From: Sulfuricurvum kujiense DSM 16994
GTDB taxonomy: Bacteria > Campylobacterota > Campylobacteria > Campylobacterales > Sulfurimonadaceae
Assembly (NCBI RefSeq): GCF_000183725.1
Contig: NC_014754.1
Location: 54,586 to 118,585 of the forward strand
DNA length: 64,000 nucleotides
Direction: 5' to 3'
The notes beneath the pieces were generated by a model, which saw nothing but the letters and a program-made list of their open reading frames with translations, did not search any database and was not told the origin of the DNA. The translations under genes were made by a program, and so were the position numbers. The first letter of the stretch is position 1, and every line of letters begins with the position of its first letter. Shown piece after piece: positions 32,944-42,768 of this stretch.

Positions 32944-34491
32944 TCAGTCTCGCTTGGTCATAATTTTATTAACAAAATACGGAGTAAAGATATATGCAAC
33001 TAGCAATGAAGCAAAAAGAGCTATTGGGGTGAAAATGGCAAGCGGTCTGATGTACTGGCCGATCGTTCCCCCCACTAAAAAAATACTCAAAAACGTGATC
33101 ATGATTGCTACTGTAGCAAGATTGGTAGGATTGCCTACCTCATTAGTGGCGGCAATAGCGATTTCGGCTACACTTTTATCTTTTGAATCGTGATCGTGGA
33201 AATGTCGATGAATATTTTCAATAACGATAATCGCGGCATCGACTAATATCCCAAGGCTCAATAAAAGTGCAAAAAGAGAAATTTTATTGATTGATAACCC
33301 CAAGGCGTAACCACTCAATAAGGTAAGGGATATAATCATCGGAACGGTCAGCGTTACGATAAAGGCTTCTTTATATCCTAGTTGGAGAATTAAGAGAATA
33401 CCTATAATGATGACAGAAATAATAATATGCAGCACTAGTTCATTGACGGAGTGATTGGCCGTATAGCCGTCGTCGCGAGTAATAATATAACCTATGCCCT
33501 CTTTTTCAAATTGTGGTTTCATCGTTTCGAGGAGGTCGTTTATTTGGTTGTTTATTTCAACAACATTGGCACCTTTCCTTTTTGAAACCGTTAAAGTAAT
33601 TTGCTCTTGTTCATTCGCCATACCCATCTCTTTTGAACGTATCAACGCAGACTTGTAGTTTTGAATATCAATGTCTTTCTCAACTTTGGCGACATCCCTG
33701 ATATAAACAGAATTGGCGATTTGAATGTTTTCAATATCTTTTACGTTTTCAATTTCTTTTTTGACACCAAACAATATGATTTTGTTATTGTCATAATGGC
33801 CTTTCATATCGGGTACTCTTAGGGTGACCCCCTCGACAGCTTTGATGAAATGTGCTAATGAGAGGTTATAGGCACTAAGCTTGTGCAGATCTACCAATAC
33901 ATTGAATTGCTCTTTGCGTTCACCAATAAAATCTGTCAAAGCAACATCTTTGATTCTATTAATCTGGTGCTGGACAGGAATGACTTTACGATGCAGTTCC
34001 ACAATATCCATATTTTTATTTTTGGAATAGAAAGCTACCGATGCGACAGCGATATCGGAGTCTATGCTAAAGGTTTTGACGATGGGCTGTAAAATCCCTT
34101 TTGGTAGGGCATCGAGATTGCGCATTACGCTGTTATATAAGTCAAAATCGGCTTTTGAAGAATCGGTTCCCAGATAGAACTGTATATTAAAAATAGCCAT
34201 ATTGTCTTGAGCTATACCGTAGATATTTTCAACGTTTGGTATTTCTTGCAATCTTCTCTCAAGCGGTTTGATGACTAAATTTTGGATCTCATCTGCTTTG
34301 ACTCCAGGGTAGGGAACCAGTACCGTCCCGCCTGCAACTACTATTTGCGGGTTGGCTTCTCTGGAAGATGATTGTAAAGAGACGTAACCCATCGCCAAAA
34401 TAAAAACACTCAACATCAGGGTAAGAGGGTGTCTGATAAATTTTTTTGCCAAAACTCCGGCAATATTTTCATTCATTATTTTATTATCCAT
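32944..34491 (-). CDS. RND efflux pump, N-terminal half as a separate protein
   Basis: 515 residues: membrane helix near 25-45, porter domain to about 340, and five membrane helices with GILVDAAIIVIENIHRH, which keeps one of the two proton-relay aspartates of AcrB (LVDAA instead of VDDA), as in some metal-type RND pumps. It stops after MTKRD, at the linker before the seventh helix. The start overlaps the TetR stop by eight bases. No adaptor or TolC gene is in this operon; the orphan pair at 38203-40346 could supply them. Confidence 0.86.
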   Translation of the reverse strand: MDNKIMNENIAGVLAKKFIRHPLTLMLSVFILAMGYVSLQSSSREANPQIVVAGGTVLVPYPGVKADEIQNLVIKPLERRLQEIPNVENIYGIAQDNMAIFNIQFYLGTDSSKADFDLYNSVMRNLDALPKGILQPIVKTFSIDSDIAVASVAFYSKNKNMDIVELHRKVIPVQHQINRIKDVALTDFIGERKEQFNVLVDLHKLSAYNLSLAHFIKAVEGVTLRVPDMKGHYDNNKIILFGVKKEIENVKDIENIQIANSVYIRDVAKVEKDIDIQNYKSALIRSKEMGMANEQEQITLTVSKRKGANVVEINNQINDLLETMKPQFEKEGIGYIITRDDGYTANHSVNELVLHIIISVIIIGILLILQLGYKEAFIVTLTVPMIISLTLLSGYALGLSINKISLFALLLSLGILVDAAIIVIENIHRHFHDHDSKDKSVAEIAIAATNEVGNPTNLATVAIMITFLSIFLVGGTIGQYIRPLAIFTPIALFASLLVAYIFTPYFVNKIMTKRD

Positions 34492-35083
34492 GTGTATTGA
34501 CTTTCATAGTGGATATAAAGGTGTTGCAAACTTCATCTACACTATCGAATAAATCGATTTCTTTAGTTGCTATCCAAAAACTGATATATCCGTCACTGTA
34601 TCCACTGAATGCATAGGCTTTTTTCATCGCTTCGTGGTCATTCAAATTGTGATCAAACTGTTTCAGTGTTTTGGCAAGAAACTCATAAACTTCCAAAAAA
34701 GGGTTGTCGAAATCGCTGTATAAGGTGCTAAAAAAAAGTGGATTGTTTTTAAGAGTATGTTGTAGAGCCGTTTCTTTCTGTATATAGTATGAAAATTTCA
34801 ATTTCGTGAAGACTGCGATCTTGTCGTAATTTGTACTATCCGGAGGTATTAAGGTATCAAGTTCTTCCATAAAGCCACGTATATGGTAGCGTATATACTC
34901 CATATATAGACCTTCTTTATTACTAAAAATCGTATAAATAGTGCTTTGTGATACACCCGCATTTTTTGCCAAATCAGCTATTTTCATATTTTCAAATCCT
35001 ACAGATTCAAAGAGTTTTGAAGCTTCTTCAAGGAGCAGGTCCTTTTTAATATCTTTCATTTTTTCGTTAATGGATTTGGTCAT
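34484..35083 (-). CDS. TetR-family regulator heading the split RND operon
   Basis: The 199-residue protein has an N-terminal helix-turn-helix (FENMKIADLAKNAGVSQSTIYTIFSNKEG) and a C-terminal ligand domain. It is clearly paralogous to the TetR at 55173-55757 (shared LLLEEA, ENMKIADLAKN, KEG). It overlaps the RND N-half start, so it is the first gene of that operon and is expected to repress it. Two perfect palindromes (35139-35170) upstream are likely operators. Confidence 0.88.
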   Translation of the reverse strand: MTKSINEKMKDIKKDLLLEEASKLFESVGFENMKIADLAKNAGVSQSTIYTIFSNKEGLYMEYIRYHIRGFMEELDTLIPPDSTNYDKIAVFTKLKFSYYIQKETALQHTLKNNPLFFSTLYSDFDNPFLEVYEFLAKTLKQFDHNLNDHEAMKKAYAFSGYSDGYISFWIATKEIDLFDSVDEVCNTFISTMKVNTHG

Positions 35084-35138
35084 ATCATCGCCTTTTAACT
35101 AAACTCAGTGCGCTAATTCTAACTACAAATGTTTAAAG

Positions 35139-35170
35139 AGTAATTAAATTACTAATAAAATATTTTATTA
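35139..35170. promoter_or_regulatory. Two adjacent palindromes, likely TetR operators
   Basis: AGTAATT-A-AATTACT (35139-35153) and TAATAAAAT-ATTTTATTA (35153-35170) are both perfect. They lie about 55-85 bases before the TetR start, in promoter position. Confidence 0.6.
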
Positions 35171-35272
35171 CTATCATTCGGGCTTGTAGTTATCTAGAAA
35201 ACTTTACAAAGTTTTGATCCTCGTTAAGACAAAATAGAATGGTGGAGAGGGGAAGTGATGGAAGTGGAAGAG

Positions 35273-35992
35273 TTAAGTTCGTTCGATTAATTTGGTTATA
35301 TCTTTAATAAATAAATGCCCATCTATGTAGACAATAGAGCCCTCTTTTTTCAAGGTTTGCAAATTTTGGTTCACCACTTTACGCGCAGAACCAATCATTT
35401 GTGCCAAAACTTCATGCGGTAAATCGTGAATGAGACGAATGGAGATAAGTGTATTTTCTTTCTCTTTTGCGTCAAGGTCAGCGTATTTTAGTATTAGCTT
35501 AACCAGGCGAGTCATCGTATCATGCAGAGCCAGCTCCTCGGTTGCTGTATTCATTGTGCGAATGACTTTGGCAAGGTAGGGAAAAAAGTTTTTGTTGAAT
35601 TCCGGGTGTTTATTTAACCAATCTAGCGCAGTTGATATCGAACCACAAAGCAATTGAAGATTATCTATTGCTTCAAATACCATATTTTCTTCATCGGTTT
35701 GAGCATTTTCAAGCAGTGATGTCATATTGAAAGCGTCACCCGCTTCAAGTAATGTGATAATGTACTCTCTCCCTGTTTTGGGATGGATACTAGATACTTT
35801 GACTCTTCCCGACAGAATGATAAAGACTGTGTTACGTACTTCTGACGATAAGATAATACTTTTTTTTGATACGGTAATCATATCGGTATGACTTAGCATA
35901 TCTTCAAATAATTCATCATCTATATCGTTAAACAGAGGCGTATTTCGTAAGATTGCCACGGTACCGGCATAGTAAAGCGAATGTTTATCCAT
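35273..35992 (-). CDS. Second Crp/Fnr-family regulator
   Basis: 239 residues: cyclic-nucleotide-type beta roll (about 20-130; FIILSGRVKVSSIHPKTGREYIITLLEAGDAF) and a C-terminal winged helix (LPHEVLAQMIGSARKVVNQNLQTLKKEG). There are no FNR-type Fe-S cysteines. The recognition helix SARKVVNQNL differs from that of the nap-linked regulator, so it should read another site. It is monocistronic between the TetR/RND unit and the divergent coiled-coil operon, whose promoter region (35993-36162) it may control. Confidence 0.85.
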   Translation of the reverse strand: MDKHSLYYAGTVAILRNTPLFNDIDDELFEDMLSHTDMITVSKKSIILSSEVRNTVFIILSGRVKVSSIHPKTGREYIITLLEAGDAFNMTSLLENAQTDEENMVFEAIDNLQLLCGSISTALDWLNKHPEFNKNFFPYLAKVIRTMNTATEELALHDTMTRLVKLILKYADLDAKEKENTLISIRLIHDLPHEVLAQMIGSARKVVNQNLQTLKKEGSIVYIDGHLFIKDITKLIERT

Positions 35993-36162
35993 CTAATACT
36001 TCCATGCTAGTTTTTTAATCAAAGGAGAATTATACCAACAAGGCCAAAATTACTTTTTTTAGGATGATTATTGTTGAAATGTATGCCCGCTAGGTAACAG
36101 CGAAATTTTTTTTATTTTACTAAACTGCTATTGCGATTGATGTTAAAAAGAAGGAGAAAATC

Positions 36163-37326
36163 ATGTTTGAACATATGCAAGAGACGATATCTAAGGATAT
36201 TAAAGAACTTCACGTGGTCGGAAAAGCGGACGTACAATCAATTAAAGGGACAGTTGAAAAAGCTGTTGCTGAATCAATGCAAAAGCTTCAAGACGATAAC
36301 AGGCATGTGCGTGAACTTGCTAAAGAAGCCGTTACAAGCGCTATTTTGACACTTAAAGAAATAGGCATAGAAACTAGAAACAATGTTGCGGCGGCAGTAG
36401 ATGGAGCGATTGAAGGAATCAATCGGCCGAATCGTGAAATGATGCAGATTCTTGATAAGGAATTGCTCAAAACAAAATACCTTTTTCAGGAAAAAAAAGG
36501 AGAACTTGCCGAATCTTTACAAGAGGCACTCCACGGAGCCAAAGAAGCTGCTGATACTTTCACGCAAGAGACGAAAGATGCAATCGATACTTCTGTTAAA
36601 GAACTTAAGCTCAAAAGTGCCGAGTTGCTTGGTTTAATGGAAGAAACGCTTCGTCAAAGCATCCAGACGACCCTTTCTGAAGGTGAAAACGTCAAAGAGC
36701 GTATAGCTGAGATAACGCAAAAAGTACTTGAAAATGCTTTAGACTTAGAGCGGCTTAGTGCACAGAGAGTGAAAACGCTTTCCGAAGTGATTTTGTTAAC
36801 GACAATCAAAACAGCAGAAGCAGCCGGTAAAAACATCACAGAAGCAACTCAGGGAGCAATACTAGGCACGCGTCAGGGTATTGTCACAAGTATTGAAACT
36901 ATGAGATTGAAAATGACCGAGACCGAAGATAAAATCAAAAAATATGCAAAAGATGATTTAAGCCAGACTCTGGAAGACCTTGAAAAAATTGAAGAGATTT
37001 ACATCGAGGCAATCAGCAATACGGCAAACAAGGTTGATGATCTGGCGCAAGAAGCACTTTTAATAAGTCTTGACGAAATGAAACGTAGTACTTCACAAAT
37101 CAAAGCAAGCCTTGATGAATTAGCATCTTGCATGAGAGAAGAAGGGGTGGAAGCTACTGCAAATGCCAGAAACAAGGTTCTGGATACAATCGAGACCGTA
37201 AAAGAGGTCAAGGAAGAAGCATCTGAACTGGTGGACACAATGATCAAGATTGCAAAAGGTGCTTTTTCGGGAATGCTTGATGGAGCAAAAAAAGCCATGG
37301 AAGATAAAAAGGAGACAGAAAAATGA
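36163..37326 (+). CDS. Long amphipathic coiled-coil protein (387 residues), unknown function
   Basis: Almost wholly helical, with repeating apolipoprotein/LEA-like segments (KEAADTFTQETKDAIDTSVKEL, SNTANKVDDLAQEALLIS), no signal peptide and no membrane helix. AAGGAGAAAATC gives the ribosome site. I think of DUF6781-type proteins but cannot confirm. It overlaps the BON-protein gene (ATGA), so the pair probably works together, perhaps at a membrane surface under stress. Confidence 0.6.
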   Translation: MFEHMQETISKDIKELHVVGKADVQSIKGTVEKAVAESMQKLQDDNRHVRELAKEAVTSAILTLKEIGIETRNNVAAAVDGAIEGINRPNREMMQILDKELLKTKYLFQEKKGELAESLQEALHGAKEAADTFTQETKDAIDTSVKELKLKSAELLGLMEETLRQSIQTTLSEGENVKERIAEITQKVLENALDLERLSAQRVKTLSEVILLTTIKTAEAAGKNITEATQGAILGTRQGIVTSIETMRLKMTETEDKIKKYAKDDLSQTLEDLEKIEEIYIEAISNTANKVDDLAQEALLISLDEMKRSTSQIKASLDELASCMREEGVEATANARNKVLDTIETVKEVKEEASELVDTMIKIAKGAFSGMLDGAKKAMEDKKETEK

Positions 37327-37961
37327 TTAAGGTTATGAAAACTTTATTGGTTGCAACAGGTGTACTAGGCACACTTGGATCATCAGTATTGATGGCAAGC
37401 GAACGTGATGCTGAAGCAATTGATCGCAAAGCAAACGCAATCATCGTAGAAGCACAGAACAAAGCCGATAAGCTTGCAGATGACGCAAAAATGCGTGGGC
37501 AAGCTTTAGTGGAGCAGGCAAAGGCTGATGCCGTAGCATTGAAACGTGAGTCCAAGAAAAATCTTGCTGAAACAACAAGCGAAAGCAAGAAGTTAGGGAT
37601 GGAAGCTCTTGAGAAAGCAAATCAACACAAGAATGCATTTGTTGAGGATACAAAACAAAAAGCCGAAAACTTTAAAAGTGATGTAGAGGACAAGTATCTT
37701 TACCATAAAGAAATCATTAACGACTCAATTGAGACGAATAAAGTAATGGTGAATGACGCTTTGATACACGGTGCGATTCGCTATGCTTTTCTGAATAGCC
37801 CGGAGATTCATTCAATGAATATAAAAGTTGATGTGAGTGATGGGGAAGTAGAACTTTTCGGAAAAGTTAATAATACAGTAGAAGCACAATCGGCAATACG
37901 AATCGCACTTTCAACCAAAGGTGTTCGAAGCGTGAAAGCATTGTTCATGATCCAACCATAA
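37323..37961 (+). CDS. Periplasmic BON-domain protein with helical stalk
   Basis: 212 residues: signal peptide (about 1-25, cut near LMASERD), an Ala/Lys/Glu-rich coiled coil to about 125, then a BON domain (MNIKVDVSDGEVELFGKVNNTVEAQS and GVRSVKALFMI). BON proteins such as OsmY bind membranes or support the envelope under osmotic stress. Start in an ATGA overlap with the coiled-coil gene. Divergent from Crp/Fnr gene 35273-35992, which may regulate both. Confidence 0.8.
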   Translation: MIKVMKTLLVATGVLGTLGSSVLMASERDAEAIDRKANAIIVEAQNKADKLADDAKMRGQALVEQAKADAVALKRESKKNLAETTSESKKLGMEALEKANQHKNAFVEDTKQKAENFKSDVEDKYLYHKEIINDSIETNKVMVNDALIHGAIRYAFLNSPEIHSMNIKVDVSDGEVELFGKVNNTVEAQSAIRIALSTKGVRSVKALFMIQP

Positions 37962-38202
37962 CTTCATTTCTCGGATGAAAAAGCAACCAAAATAAGATAG
38001 GTTTTGCATAGCGATGTCTGCATGTAGCAGTTTTGCCGCTGTCGCTTTAACTGCATTTACGCATGGATATTATTGATCAAAATGGTGGCTTTCTTCAAAA
38101 ATACCCTTTAATGTATGAAAACGAGTGGTATAAATTGTTCTCAACACAGATGCGCAAGATTTTTTTTCGAAACAAAATTTCAATATTTAACAAAGGAATC
38201 TC

Positions 38203-39561
38203 TTGATATTAATTCTCTTACGAGTATTGAGTGTAATGATCTTTTTTGTGGCATGTCAATCGGAAGCTTCTGGGCTGAGTATGAATGCCGCTCTCGAAAT
38301 CCTCGATAATCAAAATCTCGAAATCAAAAGTGCTGATTACGATGTTAGGAGTGCACATACTGATATCGACATTGCCAAGGGATATAATTTTGGTTCACTA
38401 GATTTTACCCAGAATGCCATGCGTTCGAATGATGCGGGAAACGCATTCGGATTTAAACTCAGCGCGCGCGAAGCGGCATTTGGAGATTTTGGATTTAGAG
38501 ATTTTTCTATGTCAAATCCAAATATTTTAACCATTCAACCAAAAGATCTTAATTACCCAGGTTATCAAAACTATTTCCAGAGTAAACTCAGTTACACACT
38601 TCCCCTCTATACTGGCGGAAAACTGAGCGGATACGGCGCAATTGCCGAAAAAATGGAGAGCATCAAACGCCTCGATGCCGACCAGATGAAAACCGAAAAA
38701 CGGTACGAACTGCGCAAAAGCTATTACGACATGGCTCTGCTACAGCATTCGATCGAACATATGAACGTTATCCTCGGAAACATTGAAACGCTCGAGAAAA
38801 CGACTCAGATGATGGTCCAGGAAGGGTACGCCAAAAAAGTCGATCTGCTCGAAGTACAATCCAAAAAAGTGAATGTTGAACGAGCGCTCACCGAGCTGGA
38901 TGCCAATCAAAAACTGCTTTATCACTACATCAGCTTCCTTCTGAACCAGCTGGTCAGTGAAATCGAACTGCCGACCACGGATTACCCGATATCGGCACTC
39001 AGTGAGTCCGAAGTGTTCGAAGACAACATCGACCTCAAAAAAGCTTCTGCTGGGCTTGAGATCCGCGACCGCATGGTCGATGTCGCCTATGCGGCGTTCC
39101 TCCCGCAGATCGGGGCATTTGCCGAAGCCAGCAGTGCAGACAACACGTTCCTAGGCGATTTTACTGACCACAAAGCCTATGCAGTAGGCGCACGCCTCTC
39201 ATGGAACATTTTTAACGGCGGTGTCGACGGAGCGGCACTCGAAAAAGCACGGATCGAAAAACTCAAGACCGCAACAAAGGTCGAACTTGCCAAAAAAGGG
39301 ATCGCCTTGCAATACGACAAAATCCGTACCGAAATCGAAAGCCTGAACGCACAGGTAAAAAGCCTCGAAAAAGAACTCGAACTCGCCTACCAAATCTACA
39401 AAAATTACGAAGGGCGCTACCACGAGCATCTCGTCTCTATGAGTGATGTCATCATCAAGCAATCCCAGCAGATTGAAAAAGTCCTCAACCTTCAAATGGC
39501 TAAAAACCAACGCAACGAACGCATCTTCGCACTTGAAAAACTTAGTAACGGAGTCAAATAA
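38203..39561 (+). CDS. TolC-type outer-membrane factor
   Basis: 452 residues; TTG start at 38203 after AAAGGA (38192-38197). The signal sequence ends in FFVACQS, a possible lipobox, so it may be a lipoprotein. The rest has the repeated helical hairpins of TolC (LEVQSKKVNVERALTELDAN, RIEKLKTATKVELAKKGIAL). From about 38600 the base composition is richer in G and C than the neighbouring genes. It abuts the adaptor gene (shared TAATG), giving an OMF-adaptor pair without its own inner-membrane pump. It could serve the split RND pump 4 kb away. Confidence 0.85.
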   Translation: MILILLRVLSVMIFFVACQSEASGLSMNAALEILDNQNLEIKSADYDVRSAHTDIDIAKGYNFGSLDFTQNAMRSNDAGNAFGFKLSAREAAFGDFGFRDFSMSNPNILTIQPKDLNYPGYQNYFQSKLSYTLPLYTGGKLSGYGAIAEKMESIKRLDADQMKTEKRYELRKSYYDMALLQHSIEHMNVILGNIETLEKTTQMMVQEGYAKKVDLLEVQSKKVNVERALTELDANQKLLYHYISFLLNQLVSEIELPTTDYPISALSESEVFEDNIDLKKASAGLEIRDRMVDVAYAAFLPQIGAFAEASSADNTFLGDFTDHKAYAVGARLSWNIFNGGVDGAALEKARIEKLKTATKVELAKKGIALQYDKIRTEIESLNAQVKSLEKELELAYQIYKNYEGRYHEHLVSMSDVIIKQSQQIEKVLNLQMAKNQRNERIFALEKLSNGVK

Positions 39562-40346
39562 TGAAATATCTGATCACAACACTTGCCCTGGGAGCGACAC
39601 TCAGCGCTGCGAGCCTCAGCCTCTCGGGAAGCGTCATAAGCGATAACCAGAAAATGATCACCAGCCGCAATATGGGATTTGTCACGAACGTCACCGTATC
39701 GGAAGGTTCACTCGTTCGCAAAGGTGATTTGCTCTATACCATCGATTCCAAAGAGATTGATTCGGCCAAAACACAAGTGGAGCTGGGGATTGCACAGGCC
39801 GAGCTCTCTCTACAAATGTATCAGAACCAGTATGCCAACATGGAACTGAATTTGGAACGTAACAAACGGCTTCTGGCACAAGACATGGTGAGTAAATTCG
39901 AAGTCGAAAATCTCGAACTCTCCAAAAAGAATCTTAAGAATATGATCGATATCGCCCAGCAGCAGGTTAACCAAGCTAAAGCACGTCTTAAAGAGGTAGA
40001 AAACCAATATAACTATCTGCGTATTACCGCACCTAACAACGGTGTAGTTATTCAAAAAAACATTAAAGTCGGAGAAATGGCAATGCCTGGAACACCTGCT
40101 ATCGTATTGGCCGACATGAATGCACTCAAAGTCGAAGCCGAGATTGCCGAAGACAATCTTCAGCTCGTTCATGTTGGAAAACAAGTCAAAATTTCAATCC
40201 CATCCGTTGGTTATAACAGTATCGGCAAGATTAGTGCAATTGTTCCAAGTTCCAACTCGACGACCCATACATTTCGTATTAAAGCGTCATTTCCATCCAA
40301 ACAAACCGTCTATCCCGGTATGTATGCCACTATCGGTATTGAATAG
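39561..40346 (+). CDS. HlyD/AcrA-type periplasmic adaptor
   Basis: 261 residues, short for the family: signal peptide, lipoyl half (VTVSEGSLVRKGDLLYTID), a helical hairpin (about 70-150), second lipoyl half (ITAPNNGVVIQKNIKVGEM) and a beta-barrel piece ending VYPGMYATIGIE. It lacks most of the membrane-proximal domain. ATG overlaps the OMF stop. Pair partner of the TolC protein before it; the pump is not adjacent. Confidence 0.86.
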   Translation: MKYLITTLALGATLSAASLSLSGSVISDNQKMITSRNMGFVTNVTVSEGSLVRKGDLLYTIDSKEIDSAKTQVELGIAQAELSLQMYQNQYANMELNLERNKRLLAQDMVSKFEVENLELSKKNLKNMIDIAQQQVNQAKARLKEVENQYNYLRITAPNNGVVIQKNIKVGEMAMPGTPAIVLADMNALKVEAEIAEDNLQLVHVGKQVKISIPSVGYNSIGKISAIVPSSNSTTHTFRIKASFPSKQTVYPGMYATIGIE

Positions 40347-40413
40347 GATTGTTCATATATACAAAAGGGCTGTAATTTGAAATGTCTTAATATTCTCAAA
40401 AGTGGGGTACCAC

Positions 40414-42072
40414 ATGTTAGATAATTTACGCCAAATTGAGCGAGTCAAAAATATTGTTACTATTTTAATACGCAATGGATTTTACGATATCGTAAAATCA
40501 TCGGGGCTGGATAAATATTCAGAAACTGTCAATCTCAAGGTTAATAGTATAGATCCGATAGATAATCGCAGTAAGCGCATCCGTATTACTGTCGAGGAAC
40601 TAGGAAGTACATTTATAAAAATGGCTCAAATTCTTTCTACTCGACCCGATCTTATTCCAGTAGAACTTGCTGAGGAATTTTCTAAATTGCAAGATCAAGT
40701 AACACCATTGCCATTTGATCAGATAAAGGTTAGATTTTTTGAAGAGTTTGGCAAAGAAGTGGATGAGATATTTGATGGAGAATTAACGCTAATCGCTTCA
40801 GCGTCGTTGGGTCAAGTATACACAGGATGTTTATATACGGGAGAAAAAGTAGCTGTAAAAGTACTAAAACCAAATATAGAAGAAAGCATTCGCCTTGATC
40901 TAAACGTCTTGCGTTACTTTGCGAATGTTCTTCAGAATCGACTTCAATCCTATGGCATTCAATCACCAGAAAAAATTGTTGATGAATTTGAAAAAGCTAT
41001 TTTAAAAGAATTGAATTATGAAATCGAAGCACTTAATCTAAATAGATTTTCTGGAAACTTTCAGGGTAATGAACATATTGCTGTTCCGAAATTGTACAAA
41101 GAGTACTCAAGCAAACATGTTTTAACAATGGAATTTATAGAAGGTGCCAAAGTAACGGATTTGGAAACACTTCGTTCCACTGGGAACGACCCTAAAGACG
41201 TAGCGAAAAAAGGATTTTATCTTTATTGTGAACAAATATTCAATCATTTATTTTTTCATGCCGATCCGCATCCAGGAAATATTTTTGTACTTTCAAATGG
41301 CAAAATAGTGTTTGTTGATTTTGGAATGATGGGGAATATTTCTAAAAACGATCGTAAAAATTTTATGGAAATGATTTACTATATTGTCAACAAGCAAGAA
41401 GAAAAAGCTGCACACTATATTCTGAAATTGTCTAGGATAGAGAATGACCATCTCGATGAAAAAGCTTTTACGAGAGATATGAGCGAAGTGATCCGCACCC
41501 ATTTTTATGCTTCGCTTCAAGATTTAAAGCTAAAAACCTTTATAAACGAAACACTTGCTTTAATGCGTAAATATAGTGTCTATTTTCATGAAAACAACTA
41601 TTTATTGGTTAAAGGTTTAATAACGATTGAAGGGATTGGCAAAACATTAGATCCAGATTTTAACGCGGCTGAAACGATTCGGCCTTTCATTACGCGTTAT
41701 TATAAAGAGAATATGTCATTATCATTTTTACTGACTAAAGTTTCTGAACTGCCAAAAGAAATCGTGAACTTTCTGACAGATTTCCCGCAAGATATCAGAA
41801 CAATAATGGATAGAATAAAAGAAGGCAAGATAACTATTGAACTTGAGCATAGCGGACTCGCCGCAATGGAAGAAAGTTTGGAAAAATCTGCTAATCGTTT
41901 ATCAATCGCAATAATTATTGCCTCTATTTTAATTGGATCTGCATTATTACTGCTAGCGCATACGCCCCCACTTTTATTTGGCATTCCAATATTTGGATTA
42001 GCAGGATTCCTAGTTGCAATCATTATGAGTTTTATACTTATCTTTTCGATTTATCAGAAAGGCAGACTTTAA
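40414..42072 (+). CDS. AarF/UbiB/ABC1-family kinase-like protein
   Basis: Atypical kinase fold tied in many bacteria to ubiquinone or lipid handling. Motifs: FIKMAQILSTRPDLIP (the KxGQ-type motif, here KMAQ), ASASLGQVYTG, AVKVLKP, HADPHPGN and DFGMMG, all in order. Two C-terminal membrane helices (about 495-550) anchor it. The ATG at 40414 is preferred; a GTG at 40402 adds four residues. 552 residues is normal. As Campylobacterota use menaquinone, a quinone role is uncertain. Confidence 0.88.
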   Translation: MLDNLRQIERVKNIVTILIRNGFYDIVKSSGLDKYSETVNLKVNSIDPIDNRSKRIRITVEELGSTFIKMAQILSTRPDLIPVELAEEFSKLQDQVTPLPFDQIKVRFFEEFGKEVDEIFDGELTLIASASLGQVYTGCLYTGEKVAVKVLKPNIEESIRLDLNVLRYFANVLQNRLQSYGIQSPEKIVDEFEKAILKELNYEIEALNLNRFSGNFQGNEHIAVPKLYKEYSSKHVLTMEFIEGAKVTDLETLRSTGNDPKDVAKKGFYLYCEQIFNHLFFHADPHPGNIFVLSNGKIVFVDFGMMGNISKNDRKNFMEMIYYIVNKQEEKAAHYILKLSRIENDHLDEKAFTRDMSEVIRTHFYASLQDLKLKTFINETLALMRKYSVYFHENNYLLVKGLITIEGIGKTLDPDFNAAETIRPFITRYYKENMSLSFLLTKVSELPKEIVNFLTDFPQDIRTIMDRIKEGKITIELEHSGLAAMEESLEKSANRLSIAIIIASILIGSALLLLAHTPPLLFGIPIFGLAGFLVAIIMSFILIFSIYQKGRL

Positions 42073-42258
42073 AGAATGTTTTTGCGTATTGACTATGTCA
42101 TCACAGTTTTTATAGTAATTTTACCTTGATGATTAAGAACGCAGGCCAATTGAATTATTACGCTGATAAGAAATGGAATGACCACCAAATAGTAGACACT
42201 TTTTAATTCGTTAATTTCGTCGATAATAATCGGCATGGAATACGAGCAGGAGAAGTGA

Positions 42259-42468
42259 ATACCACGATATACAGATGAGTTTAGACAAGAAGCAGTTAAA
42301 CAGATTATCAACAACAATTATGAGGTTAAAGATGTTGGCAAGATAACAGCCAGCTTTGGTGTCACAACATTTTGTAAAAATGAGAATACAGATTCATTTT
42401 TAAAAAGAGTGGATGATGCACTTTATTCTGCTAAAATAAGTGGTAAGAATAAAGTAGTAACTATATAG
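42259..42468 (+). pseudogene. IS3-type transposase start fused in frame to a GGDEF end
   Basis: The open frame reads RYTDEFRQEAVKQII...NYEVKDV, the start of an IS3/IS911 OrfA, then changes without a stop into ITASFGVTTF...SFLKRVDDALYSAKISGKNKV, the end of a GGDEF diguanylate cyclase. No start codon is present. It is the scar of an IS insertion and deletion inside a former c-di-GMP gene. 42073-42258 holds only probable IS end sequence (TAGTAGACACTTTTTAATTC). Confidence 0.75.
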
Positions 42469-42768
42469 TATACAGAGCTTAAAGTGATATTTTATCTTAC
42501 GAAGAATCCGAGTTTTTTGACAGAAGCTGGAGAAAAGCGTCAGATTGTACATAATAGAGTGAACAATCTGTTGGCTATTTTCTTGACGTTGTTATTGAAG
42601 CTCTACTTCAAGTAATATTTTTTTCTCTAATTCTGTAATTTTTACATGGTAAATAAAATTGTTATCTACTTTTTGTTTGCCAAATAAAAGCATCCACATC
42701 ATTCATCTTATCGATTATAAATTAACCCCTCGTTTCAATACCACATCTAAGTAAAAAAGAGCTCGGAA
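42469..42768. other. 300-base gap without recognisable gene
   Basis: AT-rich DNA between the IS3-GGDEF scar and the end of the RND operon. I see no conserved ORF, strong hairpin or repeat; it is probably eroded coding sequence. Confidence 0.6.
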
